Assembly: GCA_023819375.1 (NCBI GenBank)
Contig: JAMWDI010000002.1
Span: forward strand, 121,176-181,895
Length of the DNA: 60,720 nt
From: Candidatus Omnitrophota bacterium
GTDB lineage: Bacteria; Ratteibacteria; UBA8468; B48-G9; JAFGKM01
Direction: 5' to 3'
Positions within the stretch are counted from its first letter, which is position 1; every line of letters starts with the position of its first letter. Both the position numbers and the translations under genes were made by a program. Below the pieces are notes generated by a model, which worked only from the letters and a program-made list of their open reading frames with translations, ran no database searches and was not told the origin of the DNA. Positions 16,434 to 26,098 of the stretch are shown one piece after another.

Positions 16434-17047
16434 CTTGATAAAAATTTTGAATCTTTAATTATAAAGCGCCAGGGTAAATATTTATCTTTCCCAGCATAAG
16501 GTATATTAATTCTTGAAGTTGTAATTATCTCATCTTCTTTAACTTTTTCTCCTTCAACTATATAAATTTCATCACCTTCTATCATATCATAGCCATTTAA
16601 ATCCCTTCCAATTTTTAATCCTTTACATATTTTCCCAGGGCCATTTAAAAGTTTAGTGATATCGTAATTTTTATCTTTATTTAAATTTTCAATAATTTTC
16701 TCAATACCCAAAATTGGCTCAAGAGCACGAAAAAGAACTCCTCCTGCTTTGTTATCTTTATGTGCGACTACATTTAAACAATAGGTGTTTATGTATACAG
16801 GATAAATATATGCCTTACCAACTTCTCCAAATAGCAATTCCGTCTTTTTAGTTCTTCCATATCTTCCTACATGGCAACCCTTATCTTCAGTTCCCCCGTA
16901 TGCCTCTGTTTCAACAATTTTCCCAATAATTATTTCACTATCAATTTTACGGATTATATATTTTCCTAAAAGTTCTTTTGCTACAACAACTGGCTCTCTT
17001 TTAAAAAATTCTCTATTCAATCTTTTAAAATCCGAATTTACCCCCAT
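16430..17047 (-). CDS. 3-methyladenine DNA glycosylase, AAG/MPG family
   Basis: This 205-residue protein matches the AAG fold: FFKREPVVVAKELLGKYI, the catalytic-region IVETEAYGGTEDKGCH, RTKKTELLFGEVGKAYIYPVYI, YCLNVVAHKDNKAGGVLFRALEP, LLNGPGKICKGLKIGRDLNG and a C-terminal RINIPYAGKDKYLPWRF. The enzyme removes alkylated purines in base-excision repair. No Shine-Dalgarno site precedes the ATG. A perfect -10 TATAAT lies 10 bp upstream, so the mRNA may be leaderless. It forms a coupled unit with the ligase-like gene. Confidence 0.93.
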   Translation of the reverse strand: MGVNSDFKRLNREFFKREPVVVAKELLGKYIIRKIDSEIIIGKIVETEAYGGTEDKGCHVGRYGRTKKTELLFGEVGKAYIYPVYINTYCLNVVAHKDNKAGGVLFRALEPILGIEKIIENLNKDKNYDITKLLNGPGKICKGLKIGRDLNGYDMIEGDEIYIVEGEKVKEDEIITTSRINIPYAGKDKYLPWRFIIKDSKFLSR

Positions 17048-17057
17048 TTTTAATTAA

Positions 17058-17063
17058 ATTATA
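17058..17063 (-). promoter_or_regulatory. -10 element, possible leaderless promoter for the glycosylase gene
   Basis: Minus-strand TATAAT is followed after 10 bp by the ATG of the glycosylase gene. The -35 region is poor: the nearest TTGAAA is 21 bp away. The call rests on the perfect -10 and the missing ribosome-binding site. Confidence 0.4.
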
Positions 17064-17064
17064 C

Positions 17065-17745
17065 CTAAGAAATAAATTTTAAAATTTCAAGAGGATTTTT
17101 AATTAAAACAATGCCATTTCTATTTTCTTCATAAGTTATATCTCTTTTAATGATAAAACATTTTTTTATTCCAATTCTCAAAGGTATTTCACCATCTTCT
17201 TTTACATTATCTCCTATATTTGCAATCTTATCTGGTTCTACACCTATTTGAAAAATTGCTCTTCTCCAAAGTTCCACCTGATATTTTTGCCCTCTTAAGA
17301 TATTTGCTCCGAGAATTCTTTTAAAATATTTTGAACCAGTTATATCTCCAAGACGTGCAACTTTTAAATTTAATAAGCAACCAACTATTGGGTTATTACT
17401 CACAATAAATAAATTTTTTCTTCTTCTATACAATTCTCTAATTAATTCAACTGTATCCCAGTAAACTATTTTATACTCATAATGCCATTGATAAATCTTT
17501 TCCAATGTCTTTGCAAGAGGAAGGTTAAATTCAGCCAATATATCGGGATAATCCCACCAAACAATTTTATCAGCATATTCTTCAATTGCTTTTCTTGCTT
17601 CTTCTGAATCCCAACCTTCTTCAACCATTACGTCTCTTATAACTCCAAAAATAGGATTACCCCAAACAAGTTTTTCTTCAGGATACTTTTTATATGGATT
17701 GTTGTCTGTTATTGTACCATCTATGTCTATAAAGAAGTAATCCAT
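17065..17745 (-). CDS. HAD-superfamily hydrolase
   Basis: This 226-residue protein has HAD motif I at the N-terminus, FFIDIDGTITD (nucleophile D7, acid D9), motif II FIVSNNP and the motif IV region KIANIGDNVKEDGEIPLRIGI. A large helical cap lies between motifs I and II (about 25-95). The substrate is probably a phosphorylated small molecule and cannot be told from sequence. It overlaps the preceding gene by 19 bases and belongs to the carbohydrate block rather than the repair block. Confidence 0.85.
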   Translation of the reverse strand: MDYFFIDIDGTITDNNPYKKYPEEKLVWGNPIFGVIRDVMVEEGWDSEEARKAIEEYADKIVWWDYPDILAEFNLPLAKTLEKIYQWHYEYKIVYWDTVELIRELYRRRKNLFIVSNNPIVGCLLNLKVARLGDITGSKYFKRILGANILRGQKYQVELWRRAIFQIGVEPDKIANIGDNVKEDGEIPLRIGIKKCFIIKRDITYEENRNGIVLIKNPLEILKFIS

Positions 17746-18473
17746 TTTTTAACCCATTCAACAGTTTGAAGTCCTAAATCTACTATACAACTTGCAAGAA
17801 AAATTATACCTTCAATTTTCCCTTCTTTTAACCACCTTAAACCAATCTCACATTCTTTTATAAATAAATCAATTGGCATCTCTTTATTATTTCCGTAATC
17901 CCACATATAAATACCAAGTAATTTCCTTTTTTCAGGGACCATATCACAAAATTTATTAAAACATTGCTCAAGTTCATTTATTCCTTCTGATTTCCATATC
18001 CAGTAAGTTATAATATCAAATTTTTCAAGATATTCTTTAACAGGTAAATTCAGTTGATGTTGATATAATACAGTCCAAAGTTCAATTCCATTTTCATTAA
18101 ATTCTCTTTTTATTTCAGTAATTTGATCAGGAGAAAATGGTGGTTTTTCTTTAATAAAGAAATCATCCATTATCGCACCAACTATATTTTTATATTTTTT
18201 CTTCAAATTTATTATCCTTTCAATCTCTCCTTCCTGATAACTACAACCTGCCCCAACAACACTCCATACAACTTTTTTCAAATCTTTAAAACTTTCTGCA
18301 TATTTCTCATATTCTTCCGGTTCTGGTTTTCCGAATTCTCTTACAAAAATTATGTTTTCTATACCTAAATATTTACATGCATCAACTGGAGAAATTTTTG
18401 ATTCTTTTGGTAAACCCCATCTATTATTTTGCATCCCTTCTTTATGTGCCCATAAATAAATTCTATCTTTCAT
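17727..18473 (-). CDS. unknown protein of the carbohydrate block, TIM-barrel-like
   Basis: This 248-residue protein has no signal peptide. The pattern of alternating strands and helices (IYLWAHKEG, KVVWSVVGAG, IVGAIMDDFF, ELWTVLYQHQL, DIITYWIWKSE, LLGIYMWDYG, GIIFLASCIVD) suggests a TIM barrel with aromatic and acidic residues at strand ends, as in glycoside-hydrolase-like proteins. I cannot name a family. It is flanked by an alpha/alpha-barrel protein and a HAD phosphatase in the same direction. Confidence 0.7.
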   Translation of the reverse strand: MKDRIYLWAHKEGMQNNRWGLPKESKISPVDACKYLGIENIIFVREFGKPEPEEYEKYAESFKDLKKVVWSVVGAGCSYQEGEIERIINLKKKYKNIVGAIMDDFFIKEKPPFSPDQITEIKREFNENGIELWTVLYQHQLNLPVKEYLEKFDIITYWIWKSEGINELEQCFNKFCDMVPEKRKLLGIYMWDYGNNKEMPIDLFIKECEIGLRWLKEGKIEGIIFLASCIVDLGLQTVEWVKKWITSL

Positions 18474-18475
18474 TT

Positions 18476-19711
18476 TTACCTTCTATTTATTAATCTTCCT
18501 GCCCTTGTTGCAACAAGTTGACATGGTAAACAATATGGAGCGACTTCTTTTCCTGGTGGAAAACTCACTTGTTCATATGCAGTTAAATGTCCTTCTGCTT
18601 GATGATAGGAGATATGTCCAAAGAGAGAAATTAAAAAATCATTTTTTCTACCAAGTTTCCATAAACCATATAAATAATCAGTCAAAGGCCAATCATCAAG
18701 TCGGTCTAAAAATCTTGTCATTCCACAGAATTGCCCCCCAAAATTCAATCTACTTTCAATTACTTTATTTGCTAAATCTTTCGGTAAAATTTCACTTGAT
18801 AATAGTTCGCCATAATATCTGTAATTTGTATATGAAGAAATAAATGTTTCTGTTAAATAAGAAGGTTTTTCACATTTTTCAATCTTTGGAGGCAACCAAT
18901 AATCTGAATTATCTTTTGGCCATATTTTTTTTATTGCATCTAAAGTGTCTTTTTTCAATTTTATTATCCTTTCTTTAATATATGAAATAAATTTTTCTGG
19001 ATATAGAATTAATTCTTTGCTTATTTCAATCCAGTAAAAAAGTCCTTTAAAAACCCATCCATTGTTATGAAAATATTTGCCTTGTTCTTTTCTTTCTCCC
19101 TCATCTGCCTCAGGAATTCCAGATATAAGTCCACTGTCTTTCTGAGCAATCTCCAATAAACTTAAAATATAATTAATAAGACGATTTAAATCAAAAAGAC
19201 AATCTTTAAACCACCCGTCAGTTCCTCCTCTTTTTATTAACAAATATGCAGTATAAATTATTTGACCATATTCACTTATTGACGGAGCATAATACTTAAT
19301 TGTTCCATCTCTATCTATGAAATTTTTTACCCAATAGTAAAAAAGTTTTTTTGCTCTCTCATTTAATCCCCATAAAGTTAAAGCATCTATTGTTGAAATT
19401 ATTATAGGTGGAAATCCATCATGTCTTGTTTCTGCATAACGTTTAATTCCATATTTTGGATGGTCTCCTTGAAAAGTAGCATCAATATGAGCAAGCCCTA
19501 TTTTTATTGCCTTATCAAGATAAGGAATACCTGTATCAATTTCTGGATTTGTTTTTAATCTTTCAATATTACTTTCAATTAGTTTTGGGTCAAATGCAGG
19601 TTCACCTTTCAAATGAGGAAATTTATTAAATATATCTTCAAATGTAAACCTTTCCTTTTTTAAAATCTCTTCTCTTAAAGGATCTATTAATAAATTTTCA
19701 ATTCTATCCAT
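18476..19711 (-). CDS. alpha/alpha-barrel (six-hairpin-like) glycosidase-like protein
   Basis: About 411 residues, cytoplasmic, helical throughout, with motifs often seen in six-hairpin enzymes: YAETRHDGFPPIIISTIDALTLWG, AYLLIKRGGTDGW, FHNNGWVFKGLFYW and a C-terminal SYHQAEGHLTAYEQVSFPP. Likely substrates are oligosaccharides; this is inferred. The ATG at 19711 lies 2 bases after the TGA of a decayed dehydrogenase tail. A GTG at 19717 would add two residues. No Shine-Dalgarno site is visible, so translation was probably coupled to the lost gene. Confidence 0.72.
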   Translation of the reverse strand: MDRIENLLIDPLREEILKKERFTFEDIFNKFPHLKGEPAFDPKLIESNIERLKTNPEIDTGIPYLDKAIKIGLAHIDATFQGDHPKYGIKRYAETRHDGFPPIIISTIDALTLWGLNERAKKLFYYWVKNFIDRDGTIKYYAPSISEYGQIIYTAYLLIKRGGTDGWFKDCLFDLNRLINYILSLLEIAQKDSGLISGIPEADEGERKEQGKYFHNNGWVFKGLFYWIEISKELILYPEKFISYIKERIIKLKKDTLDAIKKIWPKDNSDYWLPPKIEKCEKPSYLTETFISSYTNYRYYGELLSSEILPKDLANKVIESRLNFGGQFCGMTRFLDRLDDWPLTDYLYGLWKLGRKNDFLISLFGHISYHQAEGHLTAYEQVSFPPGKEVAPYCLPCQLVATRAGRLINRR

Positions 19712-19713
19712 TT

Positions 19714-19924
19714 TCACCAGTCAAATAAAGGAGCATCAAGCCATTTGCCACCTTTCATTGCTGACTCGTGTGCTTATAATTCCAGAAACTGTAAACTCAA
19801 TCGCTCTTATAATATCAATCGGTGGCTTTGTTCTATTTTTAACTGTATTAAGAAAATCCATTGTTAATTTATCAATGTGATATTCACTCATTTTATTTTT
19901 TTCTGTTTTCTCTTTCTTCTCCAT
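19714..19924 (-). pseudogene. remnant of a Gfo/Idh/MocA-type dehydrogenase, C-terminal end only, frameshifted
   Basis: The readable part contains MDFLNTVKNRTKPPIDIIRAIEFTVSGIIS, the typical C-terminal helix region of sugar dehydrogenases of this family. The frame then breaks near 19770. In the next frame the natural end AHESAMKGGKWLDAPLFDW continues to a TGA at 19714-19716. Everything before roughly the last 60 residues is missing. The remnant abuts another truncated gene at about 19930, marking a deletion junction. Confidence 0.7.
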
Positions 19925-19930
19925 TGATAA

Positions 19931-20110
19931 TTATGATGCAAGTTTTACACATTTATCACCTTTTTCTGTTTCAATAACTATTGATTTTACATATAAAGGG
20001 TCTTCAACTCCAATTGAAACTCTTGGTTTAATACCTCCTGCAAGCAAAGTCCCAACATCTGGTGCAATATCTATCTCACTTACTCCCACATAAAAATTTT
20101 CTTCTTTCAT
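19931..20110 (-). pseudogene. N-terminal remnant of a neutral ceramidase-like protein
   Basis: Fifty-nine residues begin MKEENFYVGVSEIDIAPDVG and continue TLLAGGIKPRVSIGVEDPLYVKSIVIETEKG, then stop. This matches the start of the neutral/alkaline ceramidase-like family (VGxxEIDITPPVGxxLAG, then GVxDPLYxKxLVLE), which is normally several hundred residues long. The ATG overlaps the TGA of the upstream secreted protein (ATGA), so the fragment is still coupled to its old operon. The rest was apparently lost in the deletion that left the dehydrogenase tail. Confidence 0.65.
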
Positions 20111-22935
20111 TTCATTAATTCATATACGTGTCTTTGATAAGGAGAAAATTTGTCTATTATTATACCATCTTTTATTTCAATTTCTCTATTTTCAAAAACA
20201 ACTTTACATTTTTTATATTTTTTCATCTCTTTTGGCAAAATTATTTTTCCATCCAATTCATTTTTATTTATATTGACTGAAAAAACATAATATTTATTTC
20301 CATAGTTTCTGCCCATCGTTAATATATCTGGATGATTACTTTCTATACCTTCTATTTCTTCACTAAATATAATAGGTGCAAGTATTTCTGTTTCTTTACT
20401 TAATTGTTTTAGTTTCATCCAGTTTTTATATCCAAAACATTCTCCATAAAAATACATAAGACCTGTGCAACCTGAAATAATTGCTCCATATGTTTGACCT
20501 TCCTGTTCCTCTGCAGTCGGTTCTCTAAAATGATTATACATATTATTTCCTACAAGCCACATCCATACCCACATATTTTTTTCTCTTGCAATTTTATCTT
20601 TTAATTTTACAAGTTCTACTACTTCTCTTATTGTTCTACCTGCGGTAATATACAAATCAGTTGAAAGTATATCTCCTGGAAGCCCTGCATATCTTATACT
20701 TGGTCCTAAAGGAGTATAATTAACAAATACCGGATGTTTTGGGTCTACTTGTTTTGCCCTTTTTACTACTTCTATTATTTCTTCTGGCTTTACATCACTT
20801 TGAATCTCTGGCTCATCTCCTACACACCATGCAATTATACATTTATTTTCTTTATATTTTTCTATAAATTTTTCAAAATTTTTTTCAATTCCTTCTTTTG
20901 GATTAAATCCTGGCCAGACCACTAATTTTAAATCATACTTATTTGCAATCTCAAATAATTTAGCCCATCCTTTCTCTGACATTTCAAATGGAAATATTTT
21001 ACTAACAACTACTATACTTCTAAACCCCTCATTTTTCCAGAATTTTATTTTCTTTTCAATTTCATTTTCCCATCCATCTTTATAAAACCAATTATATCCA
21101 AAAAAGAATTGCTCAAGTGGGGCAAATACGAAAAATGGTTTCCCATCAACAATAAATGGTCCTTTTTTCGGTAATTTCTTTTCTTCTTTCTTCTCAACAA
21201 TATATTTCTTAAATAATTCTTTTTCTGGAAAAACAAGGAGATTGTAATTTTCTACATCATGGAAATTTAAATATTTTGTTGGAGACGTGCAGGAATGTTC
21301 TCCTATTTTATGATTTTCTCTTCCAAGATTAAAACCCCAAACCTGACTTGTCTGGCTTGTAATATTTAATGAAGAAAATGGAATAAAAACTTCAACTATC
21401 CAATGGTCTTTCTTTATTGATACACCTCTTTCAATTTTACCTTTAAATGGCTGATTATTTTCTTTATCTATAACTTTTATTTTTCCAAGAGAATTTATAG
21501 CAATATGATAATATGTCCTTTTATCATTATTTGTATCAAGAAAGATTTCTACACAATCATCATTCCAGACAGGTCCATCATCTTCTTTCACATCTGCCTT
21601 TATTTTATCTATCTGGGTATCATAACATTTAAATGCAATATATATACCTTTATCATCATAACATAGATAACCTTCTGTTTTTTCTTTTGGTTTAAATATT
21701 TCTCCTTTCTCTCCTGCTATTAAAAACTCTATTTTTAAACTTTTCTGCCATGCAATATCATCCAATTCTCCATCTATAACCGGTGGTTTATCAACTTTTT
21801 TAATTATATATTCTTCAATTTTTATTTCTCTTTTTTCTTCTTTTTCATCTAAATCAAATGGAGATATTGTATATTCTGTTGGCTCTGTCCCTTTTTCAAG
21901 TTTAACCGCATCTATCCATAAAATACCTTCATCCTTTTTTTCTACCCTTACCCTTAACATACCTGTCTGATTGGTTTCTGTCCTACATATATATCTTTTC
22001 CATTCTTTATCTACATTTACTACTGCTTTATGAAACTTCCCTATATTCCATTCCCATATCGCAAGTTCTACAGGTAATTGTTCTCTGTCAGATTTCATAT
22101 AGACAGAAAAAACATATGGTGAATTTTTTTCTGAAGAAAAATAAAATGAATAAACTCCACCTTTCTCTATTCTTAATGATTGTTTACCATGAAATTTCTC
22201 ATTTGTATCAATACACCATAATTTCAAAAAATTTTCCATTCCACCATAAGTTAAATTTAACGAACCTATTGGAGACCAGTAAATAGGTAAATTATCTTGA
22301 AGTATCTCAAAAGAAGAATTTCTTATTATATTTAAATTTCCTGTTTGTTTTACAGAAGTCACTTTATAAACTTTAATATCATCATAAGCCATCTTAAATC
22401 TCCATGCATTAAATCCTACTTCTTTTCCTTTCATAACAGGTTCTATTATTTCACAAATCTTCTCTCCATCCACATACCATTCAAATATTCCTCCTTCTTT
22501 CCTTATTACCTTAAATTGATACCACTTCCCTAAAATTATATCCGATTTCTTACTTCCTCCTGAATATCTTTCATCTCCTGGTCTTTTATATGGCCACCAG
22601 AAACCCTCTTTTCTTATTACAAAATTTATTCCTGAAACTACAATTCCTCCAAACCCACCTGGAAGTTCTGGATTTGCTTCTATTGGTTTTACTTTTACCT
22701 CAACTATAATATCATCCGGTAATTCTTCTTTTATCGTCGCACTTCCTCCATACTTTGTTGTCTGCAAAACACCATCTTTTACCTCCCATGAATGTGGTGA
22801 ATCTAATTTCCATTTTTCAGATATTTTTTCTCCTGAAAAATCATCTGAAAATATTAATTCCTTCTCCTGCCCCTTTACTTTAAAACCTAAAATAAATATA
22901 AAGATAAAACTTAAAACAAAATACTTTTTACTCAT
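20107..22935 (-). CDS. large secreted glycoside-hydrolase-like protein with LamG-like and CBM9-like domains
   Basis: The 942-residue protein begins with a signal peptide (YFVLSFIFIFILGFKVKG). A concanavalin-like domain (about 27-195; FSDDFSGEKISEKWKL, WYVDGEKI) is followed by a carbohydrate-binding-like segment (200-355). A CBM9/DOMON-like domain (385-590) has VIDGELDDIAWQKS, YDDKGIYIAFKC and DDCVEIFLD. The C-terminal part (610-900) is a TIM-barrel-like hydrolase with IAWCVGDEPE at a likely active-site strand end. It is exported and probably acts on polysaccharides. It overlaps the isomerase gene by 8 bases. Confidence 0.82.
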   Translation of the reverse strand: MSKKYFVLSFIFIFILGFKVKGQEKELIFSDDFSGEKISEKWKLDSPHSWEVKDGVLQTTKYGGSATIKEELPDDIIVEVKVKPIEANPELPGGFGGIVVSGINFVIRKEGFWWPYKRPGDERYSGGSKKSDIILGKWYQFKVIRKEGGIFEWYVDGEKICEIIEPVMKGKEVGFNAWRFKMAYDDIKVYKVTSVKQTGNLNIIRNSSFEILQDNLPIYWSPIGSLNLTYGGMENFLKLWCIDTNEKFHGKQSLRIEKGGVYSFYFSSEKNSPYVFSVYMKSDREQLPVELAIWEWNIGKFHKAVVNVDKEWKRYICRTETNQTGMLRVRVEKKDEGILWIDAVKLEKGTEPTEYTISPFDLDEKEEKREIKIEEYIIKKVDKPPVIDGELDDIAWQKSLKIEFLIAGEKGEIFKPKEKTEGYLCYDDKGIYIAFKCYDTQIDKIKADVKEDDGPVWNDDCVEIFLDTNNDKRTYYHIAINSLGKIKVIDKENNQPFKGKIERGVSIKKDHWIVEVFIPFSSLNITSQTSQVWGFNLGRENHKIGEHSCTSPTKYLNFHDVENYNLLVFPEKELFKKYIVEKKEEKKLPKKGPFIVDGKPFFVFAPLEQFFFGYNWFYKDGWENEIEKKIKFWKNEGFRSIVVVSKIFPFEMSEKGWAKLFEIANKYDLKLVVWPGFNPKEGIEKNFEKFIEKYKENKCIIAWCVGDEPEIQSDVKPEEIIEVVKRAKQVDPKHPVFVNYTPLGPSIRYAGLPGDILSTDLYITAGRTIREVVELVKLKDKIAREKNMWVWMWLVGNNMYNHFREPTAEEQEGQTYGAIISGCTGLMYFYGECFGYKNWMKLKQLSKETEILAPIIFSEEIEGIESNHPDILTMGRNYGNKYYVFSVNINKNELDGKIILPKEMKKYKKCKVVFENREIEIKDGIIIDKFSPYQRHVYELMK

Positions 22936-23809
22936 CTTTTATCTCCTTACTTAATTTTTCAAAACTTCTCCATAATTTAACTGTCATGTATAGTAAATCT
23001 TCTTCTGGTTCTATCCCTTTTATTCCTTCAAACACAACTGGATTTTTATAGCCAATTTTATCAAGTATTCTATTTATCTCTATCCAGTTAATAATTCCAA
23101 GTCCTGGGACTAAATGTAAATCATACTTTGAAATATTCTCATCATCAATTACAACTTTTTCTTTATTACCTAAATTGTCATGAAAATGTGTAGTAAAAAG
23201 TTTATTTTTACAAGATAAAATTTCCTCTTTTAAATCTAAGTTACAGATATTACTATGGCCTGAATCAAAACAGATACCTAAATTTTCTTCATCAACTTTT
23301 TCTATTATTTCTAAAATATCTTCTACTTTTTTTGCATAAGGATAAGGAACATTTTCTAAAGCAATAGAAATATTATATTGAGAAATATATTGACACATTT
23401 CTTTTAAAACAAAGCAAGTCAATTTATCAAATTTTCTCTTTCCAATTTTTTTTATTTTAATCCATGGTTTTTCTTCACCCTTTATTGATCTTGTATGTAA
23501 AACCCAAAAGGATATACCTAAATTTTTCAGTTCTTCAATATACTCAAATTGTCTTTTTAAATTCTCTTTCTGGTCTTCTTCAATAGATAAAAGTACAGGA
23601 CATGAATGATGTGCGACAATTTTAAGATTATTTTTCTCTGCTAAATTTCTTACTTTATCTATCAAATTTAACCTTTCTTTTTTATCTAATTTAAACCACT
23701 CAATACTATCCTGTGTTGCTATAAATTCAAATCCACTATTTTTAATTTTAGAAATAAAAATATCTACATCTTTTCTTAACTGGTCAACATATATTCCAAG
23801 TTTTCTCAT
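22928..23809 (-). CDS. sugar phosphate isomerase/epimerase, xylose-isomerase-like TIM barrel
   Basis: This 293-residue AP-endonuclease-2-type TIM barrel has the metal-site strand ends present: IVAHHSC, FWVLHTRS, SIALENVP, GICFDSGHSN, FTTHFHDN and DLHLVPGLGIINW, ending with PVVFEG. Members interconvert keto and aldo sugars or inosose-like compounds; the exact substrate is unknown. The gene overlaps the large secreted protein and follows the prepilin gene by 1 base. Confidence 0.88.
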   Translation of the reverse strand: MRKLGIYVDQLRKDVDIFISKIKNSGFEFIATQDSIEWFKLDKKERLNLIDKVRNLAEKNNLKIVAHHSCPVLLSIEEDQKENLKRQFEYIEELKNLGISFWVLHTRSIKGEEKPWIKIKKIGKRKFDKLTCFVLKEMCQYISQYNISIALENVPYPYAKKVEDILEIIEKVDEENLGICFDSGHSNICNLDLKEEILSCKNKLFTTHFHDNLGNKEKVVIDDENISKYDLHLVPGLGIINWIEINRILDKIGYKNPVVFEGIKGIEPEEDLLYMTVKLWRSFEKLSKEIKDE

Positions 23810-23810
23810 T

Positions 23811-24551
23811 TTATCTCATATAATAAGGTGGATTTGCACCATTCCAATTTGCTCCCCATAAATATTTCAACCATTCTGGACAAGGGTCTCCATAGTACCA
23901 TCCACCTGATTTTTTTAAAAATATATCTTTTTCTTTCCTCCATTCTACATGTCCATCAAAAAACAAAGCATTACATCCATTATTATGTCTAAATCCAGGT
24001 GCATATGTCTCCGTTCCAGGACCAGAATAGAAATACGTAGGACCTATACCATTTGTAAACATATCATAATATGAGTCACCATTTGAATCAGCAACTGCAA
24101 TTACCTCAGATGGTCTTCTTATTCTTGCATATTTTGGAGGATTTCTTGGGTCCTGATAACCTGGATTAGTTACATACATAACATTTATATTACATCCATA
24201 AGAAATTCTCTGCCAGGAATAAGCATGATTTCTATTACTTGGACATCTCCATACAGGATGAGGATAGGTATATGGATTTGTTGATTTCCCTGTACTTATA
24301 TACCAATTTAATTTCTGATACCAAAATCTACCAACTGCCTCTGTTTCAAAACTATCTCCTGACGGCACTCTTTCGTAGTCCTCAACATACATTAAAAGAG
24401 CAAGACCTATCTGCTTTAAATTATTCATACAGGTTGCCTGTCTTGCTCTATCACGTGCCTTTGAGAGTGCTGGTAGCAACATAGCAGCAAGAATCGCTAT
24501 GATTGCCACCACTACAAGCAACTCTATCAATGTAAATCCTCTTTTTTTCAT
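23811..24551 (-). CDS. prepilin-like secreted protein with H-x9-DG motif
   Basis: About 246 residues from the ATG at 24551, which is preceded by a near-perfect ribosome-binding site (AAAGGAGGTGA); a longer reading frame to 24599 is less likely. The class III signal [22 protein letters not shown] is followed by a long helix ([25 protein letters not shown]). The C-terminus has [16 protein letters not shown], the H-x9-DG pattern of DUF1559-like proteins common in Planctomycetes and related phyla. It is probably a pseudopilin or surface fibre subunit. A second copy is encoded at 31356-32033. Confidence 0.9.
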   Translation of the reverse strand: MKKRGFTLIELLVVVAIIAILAAMLLPALSKARDRARQATCMNNLKQIGLALLMYVEDYERVPSGDSFETEAVGRFWYQKLNWYISTGKSTNPYTYPHPVWRCPSNRNHAYSWQRISYGCNINVMYVTNPGYQDPRNPPKYARIRRPSEVIAVADSNGDSYYDMFTNGIGPTYFYSGPGTETYAPGFRHNNGCNALFFDGHVEWRKEKDIFLKKSGGWYYGDPCPEWLKYLWGANWNGANPPYYMR

Positions 24552-24595
24552 TTTCCTCACCTCCTTTCCATTTTTTTCATTTTCACTTATTCTTC

Positions 24596-26098
24596 TCATA
24601 TTCTCACTTCCTTTCTTCGCGAACCTTGTTCAGGAAATGGGAAAATTAAGTGTTTCTTGTCATCAGAAATTATAAAGGCAAATTCAAGTTTTTCATTACA
24701 TTTTATAACTTCTAATAAAATTTCATGTTTTCCTTTATTTATTTCTAATTCAACTATTGGGCTTGTTGGTCTATGTGAAGCAGGTATGAATTCAGGATTA
24801 TGAATATGATGAGAAAGAAATAATTTTTTATCTATCCAAAGTTTTATTCCATCTGTTATTACTGGACAAATTCTTATCTTCTTATTCTCTTTGATTTCTA
24901 TTTCTGTCCTTAAAAAGCAAACTCCATTTTTTCCATTAAAAATTTTTTCAACAGGTATAAACATTGAATTAAAAATAAAACTTTCAAATCCATTATATTT
25001 ACCAGAAACAATTTCTTCTTCAATTCTTCTTCCTTCTTCAAAATCAAAAACTTCTGAAATTTCAAAATTTATTTTTAAAGGGGGTGTAAATTCAGGAATA
25101 GATGGTAATTTAAATGGTTTTTCTATTTTAGGTAAATTTTCTTCTTTTTCAGCAATTTCAATAAGTTTTAATATTTCTTCAGTTAACTCATCTATATCTT
25201 TTGGAACATATACATTTTTTATTCCCCATCCAGCCACAATTCTTTTATCTATTTCACTTTTTACCTGTTTTTCTATTTCTTTTTTCCCGAGTATTATCCC
25301 TATAATTGCTCCAGAGGTTGCTCCTGTACAATCAGTATCATATCCACATTTAACTGAATCAACTATTGTCTTTAAAAAATTACCTTCTCCATATAAAAGT
25401 CCTGCTATTATAAATCCAATATTCTGAACACAATGAGTAAAATTATAATGACCAAAATTTTTTATTATTTCTTCCCTTGTTTCTATCAAATTTTTTCCTT
25501 CTTTGTATAATTTCAAAACCATTTCACTTACTTTTCTTACCTTTGATTCCTCTGGCAAAAATCCACAACTTTTCTCAATTAATCTTTCTATATTATCTTC
25601 ATTAAAAGCAATTGATTCTAAAACAGTCAAAAATACTTCTCCATAAACACCTTCATACCAGTGGTCAACAGAGGCATCAAGAAATGCGTAATACCCAGCA
25701 ATTTCTGGCTTTTCTGGAAAAACACATGACCATATTTCACTTCTTATTGGTGCTCCCATACATTCATTGAACCAGTTATTATATATTCCTGTTATTGGTG
25801 GTTTAAGTCCAAGTTTTAAATTTGCCTTTGCTACACCATATTCATCAAATGGATACTCTATATTCTCCCAGAACTTTGCTAAATCATCAGAATTTATTTT
25901 AATTCCTTTTTTCTTCAATAAATCTAACCATACAAGTTGTAAATCAAGGTCATCATTTGGTAATATTTCTTCTGGAATCTTATAAGGAATATCAAGAAAT
26001 TCTTTTTTCCCTTCAAAAGGTCCTCCAATACTTCCCCCTATACTCTTTCCTAAAAAACATCCAAAAATTTTTTCATAATAGAAATTTTTATTTTTCAT
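24596..26098 (-). CDS. ADP-ribosylglycohydrolase-family protein with extra C-terminal domain
   Basis: This 500-residue protein has, over residues 1-310, the ARH family pattern: [31 protein letters not shown] (metal site) and [23 protein letters not shown] (second metal site). The C-terminal 180 residues form a beta-rich domain of unknown role. In carbohydrate clusters this family is often used on sugar-like rather than protein-bound substrates, so cleavage of an N- or O-glycosidic bond in a small molecule is as likely as ADP-ribose removal. It overlaps lacI by 4 bases. Confidence 0.85.
   Translation of the reverse strand: MKNKNFYYEKIFGCFLGKSIGGSIGGPFEGKKEFLDIPYKIPEEILPNDDLDLQLVWLDLLKKKGIKINSDDLAKFWENIEYPFDEYGVAKANLKLGLKPPITGIYNNWFNECMGAPIRSEIWSCVFPEKPEIAGYYAFLDASVDHWYEGVYGEVFLTVLESIAFNEDNIERLIEKSCGFLPEESKVRKVSEMVLKLYKEGKNLIETREEIIKNFGHYNFTHCVQNIGFIIAGLLYGEGNFLKTIVDSVKCGYDTDCTGATSGAIIGIILGKKEIEKQVKSEIDKRIVAGWGIKNVYVPKDIDELTEEILKLIEIAEKEENLPKIEKPFKLPSIPEFTPPLKINFEISEVFDFEEGRRIEEEIVSGKYNGFESFIFNSMFIPVEKIFNGKNGVCFLRTEIEIKENKKIRICPVITDGIKLWIDKKLFLSHHIHNPEFIPASHRPTSPIVELEINKGKHEILLEVIKCNEKLEFAFIISDDKKHLIFPFPEQGSRRKEVRI

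Noticed and set aside
23811-24599. 262-residue reading of the prepilin with a 16-residue N-terminal extension
   Set aside because: An AAAGGAGGTGA site directly precedes the inner ATG at 24551, which gives the usual short prepilin leader.
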